Shown piece by piece: positions 26,701 to 35,093 of a DNA stretch of 41,692 bases. Both the position numbers and the translations under genes were made by a program. Within the stretch, counting starts at the first letter, position 1. The number at the start of each line of letters is the position of its first letter. Below the pieces are notes generated by a model, which saw only the letters and a list, made by a program, of their open reading frames with translations, did no database searches and had not been told where the DNA came from. This stretch comes from Candidatus Methanomethylophilus sp. 1R26 (GTDB lineage: Archaea; Thermoplasmatota; Thermoplasmata; Methanomassiliicoccales; Methanomethylophilaceae): contig NZ_LOPS01000015.1 in NCBI RefSeq assembly GCF_001481295.1, positions 1 through 41,692 of the forward strand, in the 5' to 3' direction.

Positions 26701-27472
26701 CCGGCTCCTCGATGGCGCTGTCCGGCAGGGGACGGTTGTGGCGGGAGGTCTTCATGAACGCCAGGAGGAGCGTCGTGTTGTAGACCGTGTCGCGCGCGCT
26801 GTCCAATGTCAGGACGAAGGTGGAGGAATGCCTCTCGGCCTTCACCGGGAACAGGGCGAGCGGCGCCCTGATGCAGAACTCCTCGTCGCCCTCGAGGCGT
26901 CCCTCGCAGAACGGGTAGGCGATGTACAGGTCGTAGGACCCGCGCTCCCTGACGTCGCGGTTCACCTCGCGGAATATGTTGTTGACCCGGGTGTACGCCT
27001 TGGCGTCCTCCTTCCCGGAGGTCCGGTCGCAGACGGTCAGAGTTTCCTTCTTCCCGAAAAGGAAATCGAGCACATCGCTGCTCTGGACGGTGATCGTCAG
27101 GTCGTAGGAGCTCTTCGCGCCGGTGCGCGGCATGAAGAGGAGCCTGTTGCCCTTGCTGACGTTCACCAGCTTCTTCTGGAGCTCCCTGAGCGTCCCGGCG
27201 ACGCCGTCGTCCAGCTTCGCGCCCTTGGCGGCCGTTACGGCGTAGCGCCTGGTCACCGCCAGGAACGAGGTCCCGTAGACCTCCGCGAAGCGCTGGCCGA
27301 TGCCGTCTATCGCAGTCAGGTCCTCGAGCTTCGTAGGCATGCGGCGCGCCATCTCCATGAGCGCCTCGTCCGAGCATATCTGGGGGGCTTTCCCGTTTTC
27401 AGCGGCGTGCTCCTCCCTCAGTTTCTTGCGCAGCTGCACCAGTTCGTTGTAGAGGTTCTCCTCCGAGTCCAT
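23702..27472 (-). CDS. HRDC-DUF4011-superfamily 1 helicase with Vsr-like nuclease end
   Basis: About 1256 residues from ATG 27472. Order: an HRDC domain (residues ~4-75; LYNELVQLRKKLREEHA...LTAIDGIGQRFAEVYG), a DUF4011 region, an SF1 helicase with QGPPGTGKS near 405, FDEASQ near 825 and GDHKQLRPSS just after, and NVAISRAKRK near 1080, then a C-terminal REase-like domain (~1150-1250) with IDLAV, LGIESD and YHRQKYLESRGWHIHRVW, like Vsr/MTES_1575 nucleases. Two compensating frame breaks (an extra base in 24408-24412 and a missing one near 24286) scramble ~40 residues of the helicase. DUF4011-helicase-Vsr proteins are known as single-gene phage-defence candidates; the HRDC domain is an unusual addition. 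Monocistronic. Confidence 0.85.
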   Translation of the reverse strand: MDSEENLYNELVQLRKKLREEHAAENGKAPQICSDEALMEMARRMPTKLEDLTAIDGIGQRFAEVYGTSFLAVTRRYAVTAAKGAKLDDGVAGTLRELQKKLVNVSKGNRLLFMPRTGAKSSYDLTITVQSSDVLDFLFGKKETLTVCDRTSGKEDAKAYTRVNNIFREVNRDVRERGSYDLYIAYPFCEGRLEGDEEFCIRAPLALFPVKAERHSSTFVLTLDSARDTVYNTTLLLAFMKTSRHNRPLPDSAIEEPDRHKFMDDLLAFYASAGPRIGCDRRRSALEKFTEYRASQFPKYGQGEMMVVFSAVLGKFPSYSNFIQRDFDEMLSGRSINSTLADLIKDLNKEDYYADGPAPLSESDMKKEGIEASEKDLTYINVLNSAQENVLTAIEKKDDIVVQGPPGTGKSQVITGLICSAAAKGKTVLMVSEKKTALDVVYSRLGSLSKYCLQIDDTSDKDRFYRQLGIMMEIRPLAIPKGTDEISGRIDEDVSKLTEISDCIYSPDDFGIAPVRLYGMDPWLNSGDKSQFETYKIYEKDVDSSLLSQKYDGVRGLHSKFSSSGLVGNYRDYFRIMEKDPWMGIMKQDLSGFDIAAMKSDLERLSGEVEDLSKKGFLSRLFSKGKVTRDATSIANKYFQNYDGKTIDMIMRAPSEYAEALDSYETYANRSTVYHGLTLAEREYGKDLLAVGKDLSIGDGEANDGIYKYLLNRRLQSFDSTHRQILQMLHDFDGIIADIDLKMEQKRAATRRLLEAKLANSLRVMSESKRRGDIARIIENKRKWSLGKFIGRYSYELFGAVKIWLLTPEVVSEIIPMDMGLFDLLVFDEASQMYVERGVPSIYRAKKVVVAGDHKQLRPSSLGVGRITYGDEEEDESEDVEVNSALEEESLLDLARSRYDSILLNFHYRSKYEELIAFSNYAFYGGKLYVSPNIETPERPPIEVVRVDGVWKDRSNLTEADKVVAILKRFSVERRNRETVGIIAFNVSQRDLINDRLEEACAKDPDFDAWVADESRRYDNGGGRGPVREEHRVRAGRREGPDHLLYRIREGAGRQVPPEVRLAHARGGENRLNVAISRAKRKIIIVSSIEPEDLQVDALESEGPRILKSYLQYARAVSNGRRDEAQAILRSYTPPGTDERIEEEEQAAAPVMDRVYETLVRKGYTVERNVGIGGYTIDLAVKQDGRYILGIESDTRIYASEAGTRERDYHRQKYLESRGWHIHRVWTPGMWKSPDTEISRIVEAIERSQSGTPVQP

Positions 27473-27502
27473 AAGGTCCCACCCTTCTCGCCGTGCTAAA
27501 TG

Positions 27503-27550
27503 CCGTTCCATAAATAAAACGAACGATGTCCGTTCCGGTTAAATAAAAAC
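27503..27550. promoter_or_regulatory. divergent promoters of the helicase and thioesterase genes
   Basis: Two TATA-like stretches lie here: TTTATTTATGG (minus strand, about 27508-27520) for the helicase and TTAAATAAAAAC (27539-27550) for the thioesterase, whose ATG is 19 nt further. Both sit in similar contexts (GTTCC-N-TAAATAAAA-CG), so the promoter is an imperfect direct repeat, with GAACG/CGTTC as an inverted repeat between them. Confidence 0.45.
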
Positions 27551-27568
27551 GCAGGATTGCATGCAAAT

Positions 27569-27960
27569 ATGATAACCGTAGGCATGAAGGCCGAGAAGAA
27601 GCTCACTGTGGCCGAATCGGATACTGCGGAGGCCCTCGGGAGCGGGACCCTGCCCGTTCTCGCGACCCCCAGGATGGTCCTCCTCATCGAGGCTGCTGCG
27701 ATGGAGGCCGTTAAGGCGGGGCTGGAGCCGGGGGAGACCACCGTCGGCACCAAGGTGGACGTCGATCATGTGTCGTCCTCGCCCGTCGGATCCGAGGTCG
27801 TCTGCCGCGTGGAGGTCGTCGAGGTCGACAGGGCCAGGATCAGGTTCTCCGTCTCGGTCACCGACCGCTTCGGGGATGTGGGGAGGGATTCCATGAGAGG
27901 TTCAAGGTCCGCTCCGAAAGGTTCATGGAGAAGGCGGCGGCGAAACTGGCCGCCGACTGA
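27569..27960 (+). CDS. FlK-like hot-dog thioesterase (one frameshift)
   Basis: About 130 residues after repair. Hot-dog acyl-CoA thioesterase most like fluoroacetyl-CoA thioesterase FlK: ALGSGTLPVLATPRMVLLIE, then GETTVGTKVDVDH. The residues equal to the FlK catalytic triad are present as Thr33, Glu41 and His67. One missing G near 27884-27890 breaks the frame after FGDVG; adding it gives GEGFHERFKVRSERFMEKAAAKLAAD and the TGA at 27958. The true substrate is probably another short acyl-CoA, as this family is broad. Convergent with the MFS gene 10 nt away. Confidence 0.82.
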
Positions 27961-27970
27961 AACGTTCTTA

Positions 27971-29402
27971 TCAGCAGGGGCCCCGGAACGGCCCGGGGCT
28001 CCTGCTGTCATTCTTTTTATCCCTGACCGCCCAGGAGATGAATGCCACCGTGAGGCAGCAGGCGGTGACGAACGCGGCCGTGGGGACGAAGCCGTCGAGG
28101 AAGGCGTCCCTGGTGACATCGCTGATGTCGACCCCGCCCGATCCGGAGAAGAAGGTGAACATGGCGGCGGCTATCGCGGTGCCGAGGGCGCCTCCGATGT
28201 AGTAGCCCTCGTTGGTCAGCGATGATGCCATGTCGCGCTCGCTCCCGGCATGCTCCACGAGCCGGGATGCCATCGGGCCTCCGACGAACGCCCATCCGAG
28301 TCCCTGCGGGATCATTATGAGGCTGAACAGCAGGAAGTCTATGTTCCCGGCGAACGCAGCGAACATGCCGACGCGATGGCTGTAACAAGCCCGGCCGTCA
28401 CGCAGAACCATCTCCTGCCGCGCCTGTCGGACCAGCGGGCCACGGGAAGTCCCAGGACCGCAGTGATGCCCGCAGCTTCCAGCAGGAAGAGCCCGACCTC
28501 CATGGAGCTCATGCCCTCGACGATCCTCCCGTAGAACGGGATGAGATAGAGGATCCCCATGTAAGCGAGGTTTATCAGCATCAGGCAGAGGAATATCGCA
28601 GTGAAGTCCTTCCTGGCGAACATTGAGAGCTTCAGGAGCGGAGAGTCCTGGCGTCTCTCCCAGGCGATGAACGCCGCCAGGAGGACGATGCATAGGACGG
28701 CCGCCGCCGAGGTGTAGGCGATGAAGCCGTCGTATGACAGGGTCTCCACGGCGAAGATCCCGGAGGCGACCGCGGCGAAGAGGAGCGCTGTGCCCTTCAG
28801 GTCCAGTTTTCCTCTGTGCACCTTCTCTGCGGACGGGGGGATGGCCTTCAGGACCAGGGGCGCCGTCAGGATGCCGATGGGTATGTTGATCAGGAATATC
28901 CAGTGCCAGGTGGTGACGTCCACGATGATGCCGCCCAATGCGGGACCGAGGGCGAAACCGACCGAGGACCCGATGGTGACCACCGCAAGGCCGGTGCCGA
29001 GCTTCCCCGGCGGGAGGTGCTCGGTGCAGCACATCGGCCCGGCAGCCGCCATCATGGCCGCTCCGACTGCCTGGAATGCGCGGGACGCGATGAGCACCCA
29101 GAAATCGGGGATATCCCGCAGAAAAGGGAACCGACGGTGAAGACCGCCAGGCCCGCGGCCATGACCTTCCTCACACCTCTGTCCGCCGCGATCCTCGCGA
29201 ACAGGACCAGAAGGCCGGCCAGGACCATCATGTAGATTATAGTGACCCAGGAGCTGGTGGCCGTATCTACGCCGAGGCTATCGCCGATATCGGGGAGGGC
29301 CACGCTGACCACGCTGCCGTCGAGCCCGTCCATGAATGTGGCGATGAACACGACCGCCAGCATCATCGCTGTGTGCTTTCCGTCTAGTATGGTTCTCTGC
29401 AT
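27971..29402 (-). CDS. MFS drug/metabolite exporter, DHA2 (EmrB/QacA) family (two frameshifts)
   Basis: About 477 residues after repair, some 14 hydrophobic helices. N-terminal MLAVVFIATFMDGLDGSVVSVALPDIG is the typical helix 1 motif of DHA2 exporters; ARIAADRGVRKVMAAG matches the loop 2-3 motif, and ALGPALGGIIVD the antiporter motif C. The frame breaks near 29113 (missing C before FWVLIASRAFQAVGAA) and near 28375 (missing base before VGMFAAFAGN). Start ATG 29402 follows a purine-rich GGGGGGAC. A TATA-like TATATG at 29429-29434 lies 27-32 nt upstream. Substrate unknown. Confidence 0.85.
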
Positions 29403-29452
29403 ACGTCCCCCCGGCGATGGAAAATCCCTATATGAAACATTTAGAAGTTCCG

Positions 29453-30766
29453 TCACAGGAGGATCGGGATCTCCGGGCTCAGCCCCGCCTGCGAAATCAG
29501 GGCCGGCACGATGAGGCATGCCGTCAGGCATACCCTCCCGATGCCCAGGGCAGGGGGCATCATACCCAGTGCCGCGGAGACGGCCAGCACGATCAGCCCC
29601 CACGGGCCGGTCAGCAGGAGGACGAGCGCCAGGATCAGGATCAGGGAGACAGTGCCCAGAAGGTCTGCCGGCACTCTCTCGGCGATCCCGGCCATCGTTT
29701 TCCCCGCTCTGATGGTTATCGCATAGCCTGCGGCGGAGGATACCGCTATGCTCAGCAGGATCAGGGCGAATGCCTCGGAGCAGAAGCCCTCCAGCGAATC
29801 GCCGATGACCTCCTTAAGCGCCAGCGCTGTCCCGGACCTTCCGCTGCCTGAGACGGACAAAGTTACGAGGGAGAACACGGAGGTCACCGTCCCGATGCTG
29901 GCGGTCATCGATATGAACGCTGCCGCGTCCTTCTCCCGGGACAGCGCCGATGCCAGCGACGATCCGGCGGCCGCGGTTATGCCGGGGAACCCGCCCGCTA
30001 TGCATCCGGTCAGCACTCCCCTGAGGCCCGGGAGCGGGCCGACCGGGTCCCTGCCGTCATCCGTCTGCTCCGGGATATCGGCCGCGCGCTCCCTGTCGAG
30101 CAGCGGGGGCAGTCCGAACAGGCCGGCGAGCATCGGGAAGAGCAGCGTCCCGTCGCCCATGATCCCCCTGCACGGTATCCCCAGGTTCATGACCGCCCAG
30201 CCCAGCGCCCCGGCGGCCATCGCAAGAGCCAGGGATGCGAGCGGCCTCGGGGACATCAGGACGATGGTCGCCATAGTGACAGCGAGGACCCCGAACGTGG
30301 CCGCATCGAAGTACGGGCCGAGGCCGTGGAGCAGGAGCCACTGCATAGGCACTGCCAAGGCTATTGCCGATGCTGCCCCCACGGCGCTTCCGACGGCCGC
30401 TGCGCGGACCGCAGCCATGCCGCGCCCTTCCAGCAGCAGCCGGTGGGCGGGAAGCACTGACAGCGCTTCATCGGGGTCCGGGGCGCCTATGAACACCGAG
30501 GGGACGAAGTCGACGAAGGAATGGACCGCGGACGCCGACATTATGACGCAGCCAATCAGGACCGGAACGTATTCCTCCGGCACTGCGCCGGATACTGCAG
30601 AATCGATCGCTGGGTATGAGGCGAGCATGAGCGCCGCCAGGGTGTTGACGTGCACACCCGGGACCAGGCCGCTGAACGTGCCGGCCGCCGCGCCGACCGC
30701 GGACGCCGCCAGCGCCAGGATGATGATCTCCGGTCCCACGCTCTGCCGAGCGGGGGAGCGGTTCAA
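29453..30766 (-). CDS. TctA-like (DUF112) membrane permease
   Basis: 437 residues with about ten membrane helices. Two related halves each carry the TctA-type glycine motif: GTFSGLVPGVHVNTLAAL near residue 28 and GCIAGGFPGITAAAGSSLA near 255. This archaeal branch of the tripartite tricarboxylate transporter permease family occurs without the TctB or periplasmic TctC partners, and none is seen here; substrate and mechanism are unknown. Start is uncertain: TTG 30766 is used, but a GTG at about 30739 would also include all helices. It lies 23 nt after hpt on the same strand, so the two may be co-transcribed. Confidence 0.82.
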   Translation of the reverse strand: MNRSPARQSVGPEIIILALAASAVGAAAGTFSGLVPGVHVNTLAALMLASYPAIDSAVSGAVPEEYVPVLIGCVIMSASAVHSFVDFVPSVFIGAPDPDEALSVLPAHRLLLEGRGMAAVRAAAVGSAVGAASAIALAVPMQWLLLHGLGPYFDAATFGVLAVTMATIVLMSPRPLASLALAMAAGALGWAVMNLGIPCRGIMGDGTLLFPMLAGLFGLPPLLDRERAADIPEQTDDGRDPVGPLPGLRGVLTGCIAGGFPGITAAAGSSLASALSREKDAAAFISMTASIGTVTSVFSLVTLSVSGSGRSGTALALKEVIGDSLEGFCSEAFALILLSIAVSSAAGYAITIRAGKTMAGIAERVPADLLGTVSLILILALVLLLTGPWGLIVLAVSAALGMMPPALGIGRVCLTACLIVPALISQAGLSPEIPILL

Positions 30767-30789
30767 AAAGAGAAGGTGCGGGAGTCAGC

Positions 30790-31362
30790 TTAACTCCCTG
30801 TCAGGCGGCATCTCACCCTGCGGTCGGGGCCGACGGAGACCTCTACCATGGTCTTCACGCGGACGCCCGTCGACTTCTCTACGGCCTCTTTGCCGTTCGC
30901 CTTATCTACAGGTACCACAACATCCGCGATCTCGGCGCCGCATTCCTCCCTTATCGCTCTGATGATGGCGGTCAGGGTCCCGCCGGTGCTCACGACATCG
31001 TCGATGACGGTGACCCTGTCCCCTGCGGATATGCCGTTGATGTGCATCACTGACGATGAATAGCCGGTCTTCTGCTCCACCGAGACCTCTCCCGGCAGGC
31101 GGTACTCCTTCTTCCTGATGACCGTGTACGGGATCCCCGTCCTCAGCGATATCGGAACTCCGAGCGGGATACCCATGGCCTCCGGCAGGGCGAGGACATC
31201 GCAGTCCAGGTCCGCTTCGGCCATGATCCATCCGAGGACCTCCTCCAGGACCTCCGGGTTCATCCTCGGCACGCCGTCCGTGAGAGGGTGGACGAAGTAC
31301 GGGTATCCTTTGCGGTCCACCACGGGGCATTCCTCGAAGCTCCTGATGAGTCTGTCGTACAT
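30790..31362 (-). CDS. hpt: archaeal hypoxanthine/guanine phosphoribosyltransferase
   Basis: 190 residues. Purine salvage enzyme using PRPP to form IMP or GMP. The type I PRTase PRPP loop VTVIDDVVSTGGTL is at about residues 114-127, and YPYFVHPLTDGVP near the N-terminus is characteristic of the archaeal Hpt/PyrE-related branch. Stop is TAA. ATG 31362 is chosen because the family starts MxDRLxxSFxxCPVV; an in-frame ATG seven codons upstream is weaker. A T-rich TATA-like element at about 31388-31396 lies 26-34 nt upstream. An adenine phosphoribosyltransferase is a less likely alternative. Confidence 0.85.
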   Translation of the reverse strand: MYDRLIRSFEECPVVDRKGYPYFVHPLTDGVPRMNPEVLEEVLGWIMAEADLDCDVLALPEAMGIPLGVPISLRTGIPYTVIRKKEYRLPGEVSVEQKTGYSSSVMHINGISAGDRVTVIDDVVSTGGTLTAIIRAIREECGAEIADVVVPVDKANGKEAVEKSTGVRVKTMVEVSVGPDRRVRCRLTGS

Positions 31363-31413
31363 GGTGCCCCGATTCCGGTACAACGGTAAAAAAATGGTCC
31401 CTGGGTCCGTTTC

Positions 31414-31421
31414 CTATTTAT
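31414..31421 (+). promoter_or_regulatory. TATA box of tyrS
   Basis: CTATTTAT at 31414-31421 lies 22-29 nt before the ATG at 31443, consistent with a leaderless tyrS transcript. Confidence 0.5.
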
Positions 31422-31442
31422 GAAGGGACGCTTCTTAACCGC

Positions 31443-32611
31443 ATGATAGATATGGATACGGAAGAGAGGGTTTCCCTTGTAACGAGGAACGCGATGGAGA
31501 TCATCAATGAGGACGAACTGCGGAAGCTTCTGTCCGAGAAGGAGAATCCCCTCGCGTATATCGGGTTCGAGCCCTCGGGGCTGGTCCATATGGGCTGGGC
31601 TCTGGTCACTTCCAAGATCCGCGACCTCTGCGACGCCGGCTTCAAGGTGATCATCCTCTGGGCGGACTGGCACGCGGCCATCAACGACAAGCTGGGCGGC
31701 GATCTGGAGAACATCCGCGCCTGCGCCCGCTACATGGAGGACTGCTTCGTCGCGCTCGGCGTTCCCCGCGACAAGGTCGAGTTCAGGTACGCGAGCGAGG
31801 TCCTCGACGACCTCACCTACTGGGAGGACCTCATTAAGATCGGGAAGGTCACGACCATGTCCCGCGTCAAGAGGGCCATGACCATCATGGGAAGGAAAGA
31901 GGACGAGGCGGAGCTCGACTCCTCCAAGGTCATCTACCCGCTCATGCAGGCCACCGACATATTCCACCTGAGGTCGACCTCTGCTACGCCGGCATAGACC
32001 AGAGGAGGGCGCATATGCTCGCCAGGGATGCCGCCGACAAGCTGGGATGGAAGAAGCCGATAGCTCTCCACACCCCCCTGATCCCCGGGCTGAAAGGAGG
32101 TTCCAGGATGAACCCCGAAGGCGTCAAGGAGCTTCAGACCAAGGAAGTGGAGGTCTGCAAGGTGGAGGATGCCGGCAAAGCGGGCATCGAGGAGCGCGCC
32201 TCCGTCATGATCGAGATGAAGATGTCTAAGTCCGACCCGACGAGCAGCATCAACATCCACGACACCCCGGACGATGTCAGGAAGAAGATCAAGAAGGCCT
32301 ACTGCCCGCCCGAGAAGGAGAAGGAGAACGAGAACCCCATGCTCATGATGGCGCGCTACATCGTGTTCCCGCGCCTGGGCAGGTTCGACGTCAAGCGCCC
32401 GGAGAAATACGGCGGAGACATCTCCTTCGCGGATTACGATGCCCTGACATCGGCCTACTTCGGCGGAAACCTGAGCCCGGTGGACCTTAAGACCGGTGTC
32501 GCGGATTCCCTGATCGGGATCCTGGCGCCTGTGGCCGAATACTTCTCGGCCCATCCGGAGAACTACGAGAGGATGAAGGCCATCCTCGCATCGGTCAAGA
32601 AACTCCGCTGA
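31443..32611 (+). CDS. tyrS: tyrosyl-tRNA synthetase, archaeal type (one frameshift)
   Basis: About 389 residues after repair, longer than the shortest archaeal TyrRS forms but with the expected arrangement. Class I motifs: HMGW in GFEPSGLVHMGW near residue 46 (the HIGH equivalent) and KMSKS in EMKMSKSDP near 258. YPLMQATDIFHLEVDLCYAGIDQRRAH is the tyrosine-binding region, and the frame break falls inside it: a missing G near 31970-31973 turns LEVDL into LRSTS and a stop. Adding it rejoins the two halves. ATG 31443 matches the upstream TATA. The C1-G72 tRNA-Tyr it should charge is at 16.7 kb in this window. Confidence 0.94.
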
Positions 32612-32619
32612 TATCCGGC

Positions 32620-32640
32620 GGCCGGCCGTCCGGGCCGGCC
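32620..32640. terminator. GC hairpin between convergent tyrS and DHH genes
   Basis: GGCCGGCC (32620-32627), five-base loop and GGCCGGCC (32633-32640) form an 8-bp perfect stem in the 57-base gap between two convergent stop codons. It probably serves termination on one or both strands. Confidence 0.5.
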
Positions 32641-32668
32641 CCCGGCGCATCCGCAGGCTCGGGACGGT

Positions 32669-33664
32669 TCAGGAAGAGGGCCCGCTGCCTTCGGCGCCCA
32701 TCTTCGTTTTGATCTCCCTGAAGATGTCCATGGTCTTCATCATGCACATGTTGAGCATGGCCTCTGCATCGCCGGTGCCGGTCATCCCGGCGGCTCCTCC
32801 GTGCCCCCCGCCGTCCGTCTCGGTCTCCTGGCACAGGTCTCCCATGATGCTGTCGAGCTTCACACCCCTGCGCACGGCCTCCTGAGTCGCCCTTCCGGAC
32901 ACGCGGAACTCATTCTCCCTCTGGGACGCTACGAACGAAACATCTGCGCCCGAGGCGATGAGGGCCTTGCAGCAGGCAGCCTCGTAGCTGCTGCTCATGG
33001 ATACGGCCACTATCATGTCGCCTACGCGCTCGAATTTGGATCTCCCGACGGCCTTCATGGCCGCGGTGCGCTCGCTCATGCTCATCGGGGCACGGGTCAG
33101 GAGCATGGCCTCGTCCATCGGTATGGAGCATGTGTCCATGACGTCGGCGAACGCGCGGAGCTCTGCCGGGTCCGAGTATTGGAAATGCCCCGTGTCGGTG
33201 AGCATCCCGGCTATGAGGGCCAGGCCCACATCCCTGCCGATGGGCGCCGAGCATCCCTTGATTATGTCGAGGACGATCTCGCAGCACGATGCACGGTCCG
33301 GGTCTATGAACGTCCTCATGCCATTCCATCTGCCGTTGGAGGTATGGTGGTCGATGACGATGCAGTCCGCGGGAAGCGCGAGCCCCTCCTTCTGCAGCTG
33401 CTCGGGCGATGAGGTGTCGACGATGCAGACCGTATCGTAATCGGACAGACTGCAGTCCTCGATGATCGGTATCCCTATCTTGTCCGCCACCATGCGGGCG
33501 ACCCTGTCCAACCCGTTCGGAGCATAGATGTCGGCCGGGGAGAATGTCCGGGAGAGGGCATATGCCGATCCAACTGCATCGCAGTCCGCGTTGCCGTGTA
33601 CCAGTATGACCTTCTTCCCGCCTTCCTCAAGAGCCTTCCTCGCCTCGCTCGTCTCCATCTTCAT
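32669..33664 (-). CDS. DHH-DHHA1 phosphoesterase
   Basis: 331 residues. Metal-dependent phosphoesterase of the RecJ-like/nanoRNase group. DHH motifs: HGNADCDAVGSA near residue 23 (motif I), IVDTSS near 85, IDHHTSNG near 107 (the DHH triad) and DTGHF near 156; the DHHA1 substrate motif GGGHGGAAG is near 290. Such archaeal proteins beside prefoldin and Pcc1 genes are conserved, and act on short RNA/DNA or nucleotide substrates, but the exact one is unknown. Its start overlaps the natB end by 38 bases. In many archaea this gene directly follows prefoldin beta; here natAB is between them. Confidence 0.88.
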   Translation of the reverse strand: MKMETSEARKALEEGGKKVILVHGNADCDAVGSAYALSRTFSPADIYAPNGLDRVARMVADKIGIPIIEDCSLSDYDTVCIVDTSSPEQLQKEGLALPADCIVIDHHTSNGRWNGMRTFIDPDRASCCEIVLDIIKGCSAPIGRDVGLALIAGMLTDTGHFQYSDPAELRAFADVMDTCSIPMDEAMLLTRAPMSMSERTAAMKAVGRSKFERVGDMIVAVSMSSSYEAACCKALIASGADVSFVASQRENEFRVSGRATQEAVRRGVKLDSIMGDLCQETETDGGGHGGAAGMTGTGDAEAMLNMCMMKTMDIFREIKTKMGAEGSGPSS

Positions 33665-35093
33665 TGTCTCCGGACGGCTTCCCGAACAACCTCTTGGTCT
33701 GGCTGCGGTCGAGACCGGTGATGAGGATGTCGGAATTGTATATCTTCACCGTCAGCCACACCAGGAACGCATCCAGCACTATAAGGTAAGCGATTCCTCC
33801 GGCCACCAGGGCGATATTTCCGAAGACGAGGTTGTTCATGACCATCATGGGATGGGAGAACGGGATGGCGAAGATCAGGGCCTGCGCTGCAGCAGGAAGG
33901 CTGTCCCAGCTCATGAACATGAATACGAACATGGGGATGAGGGCGAGCACGCTGATGGGCATGGTCATGGTCTGCGCCATCTTGTAGTTCTTGGTGAAGG
34001 CGCCGAGCACCATGCAGATGGCCAGCGCGCTGAAGATCGACAGGAACAGGACGGCCATCAGGACCGCCCAGTCGGAAGCTCCCATAGCCAGGCCGTAATC
34101 GCCGAGGTTCACCGAATCGGCGCCGTACATTACGCCGTCAGTGTAGAACACCATCCCGATCATGTACACAAGGCCGTAGATCAGGCCCATGACGGCCGCG
34201 GCCAGGAGTTTCCCGCTGACGATGGTGGTACGCTTGATGGGCATGGTCAGGAGGGTCTCCAAGGTCTTGTTCTCCTTCTCGCTCCCCATGGACGATATCA
34301 CAATGCTCCCGACCATGACGATGACGATCATCACGACGATGGGGACCATGAACGTCTGGGACATCATCGCGCTGGAGATGTTGTAGGGCGTGACATCGTC
34401 GTAGACGGTGCCGTTGATCTCGGTATGATTGCTGTTCCCGCCCCAGCTGAGCGGCTGGATGATCCCCTCCATATCCTTGGCCCCGGTCTTCAGGAGTATG
34501 ACCTCGGAGAGCAGGGTATTCATCTGGCTCACCATCGAGGTGCCGGTGGAACTGGAGGCCGAGCCGTACAGTCCTTCGTCGCGGTAGACGAAATACACGC
34601 CTATGTCGGTGCGCTTCGTCTCCGTCTCCGATGCGTAGTTGTCGATGATATGCTGCACATTGGATGTAAGGGCAGGGTCTATCGATATCGCGAACTTCAG
34701 ACCGCCGTCCGACACAGCCTGGGTCAATGCGGAGGCATTATCCGGCCCCTCATCCAGATAATGTATCGATGACATGGCCCGGTCGCTGTCCGTGCCGTAG
34801 AGGGAGACATAGGACATCAGGATCAGCGACATCACGTCTTTAGGGCCGGAAAACGCCGGGCTGCCTGCCTCTAGGTCCTGGACCCAGCTGTTGAAATCGC
34901 TGAGGCTGTAGTTCGGATCGCTGTCCGCGTATGCCACTCCGATGTCGGGCGCTGAAGAGGAGCTCTCGGTCTCGCCGCTTATCGCGGATCCGATGGCGCA
35001 GAACATGACGACCACGAGGACCATCGAAGCGATCGTCCCGGGCGTGAGCATCTCCCGGACCTCTTTCTTTGTTACGTTGATGAGATGGTTCAT
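33627..35093 (-). CDS. ABC-2 type exporter permease (NatB-like)
   Basis: 488 residues. N-terminal helix (residues ~22-42), a large extracytoplasmic domain of about 210 residues, then five or six membrane helices, the layout of NatB/YhaP-type permeases. The SSMGSEKENKTLETLLTMPIKRTTIVSGKLLAAA stretch (in the loop after helix 2) is the typical coupling sequence of this family. The start overlaps the natA stop by four bases (ATGA), so the two are made together. NatAB systems export sodium ions or other substrates; the substrate here is unknown. The Ser-rich, acidic outer domain is peculiar to this branch. Confidence 0.88.
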   Translation of the reverse strand: MNHLINVTKKEVREMLTPGTIASMVLVVVMFCAIGSAISGETESSSSAPDIGVAYADSDPNYSLSDFNSWVQDLEAGSPAFSGPKDVMSLILMSYVSLYGTDSDRAMSSIHYLDEGPDNASALTQAVSDGGLKFAISIDPALTSNVQHIIDNYASETETKRTDIGVYFVYRDEGLYGSASSSTGTSMVSQMNTLLSEVILLKTGAKDMEGIIQPLSWGGNSNHTEINGTVYDDVTPYNISSAMMSQTFMVPIVVMIVIVMVGSIVISSMGSEKENKTLETLLTMPIKRTTIVSGKLLAAAVMGLIYGLVYMIGMVFYTDGVMYGADSVNLGDYGLAMGASDWAVLMAVLFLSIFSALAICMVLGAFTKNYKMAQTMTMPISVLALIPMFVFMFMSWDSLPAAAQALIFAIPFSHPMMVMNNLVFGNIALVAGGIAYLIVLDAFLVWLTVKIYNSDILITGLDRSQTKRLFGKPSGDNEDGDERGEEGS

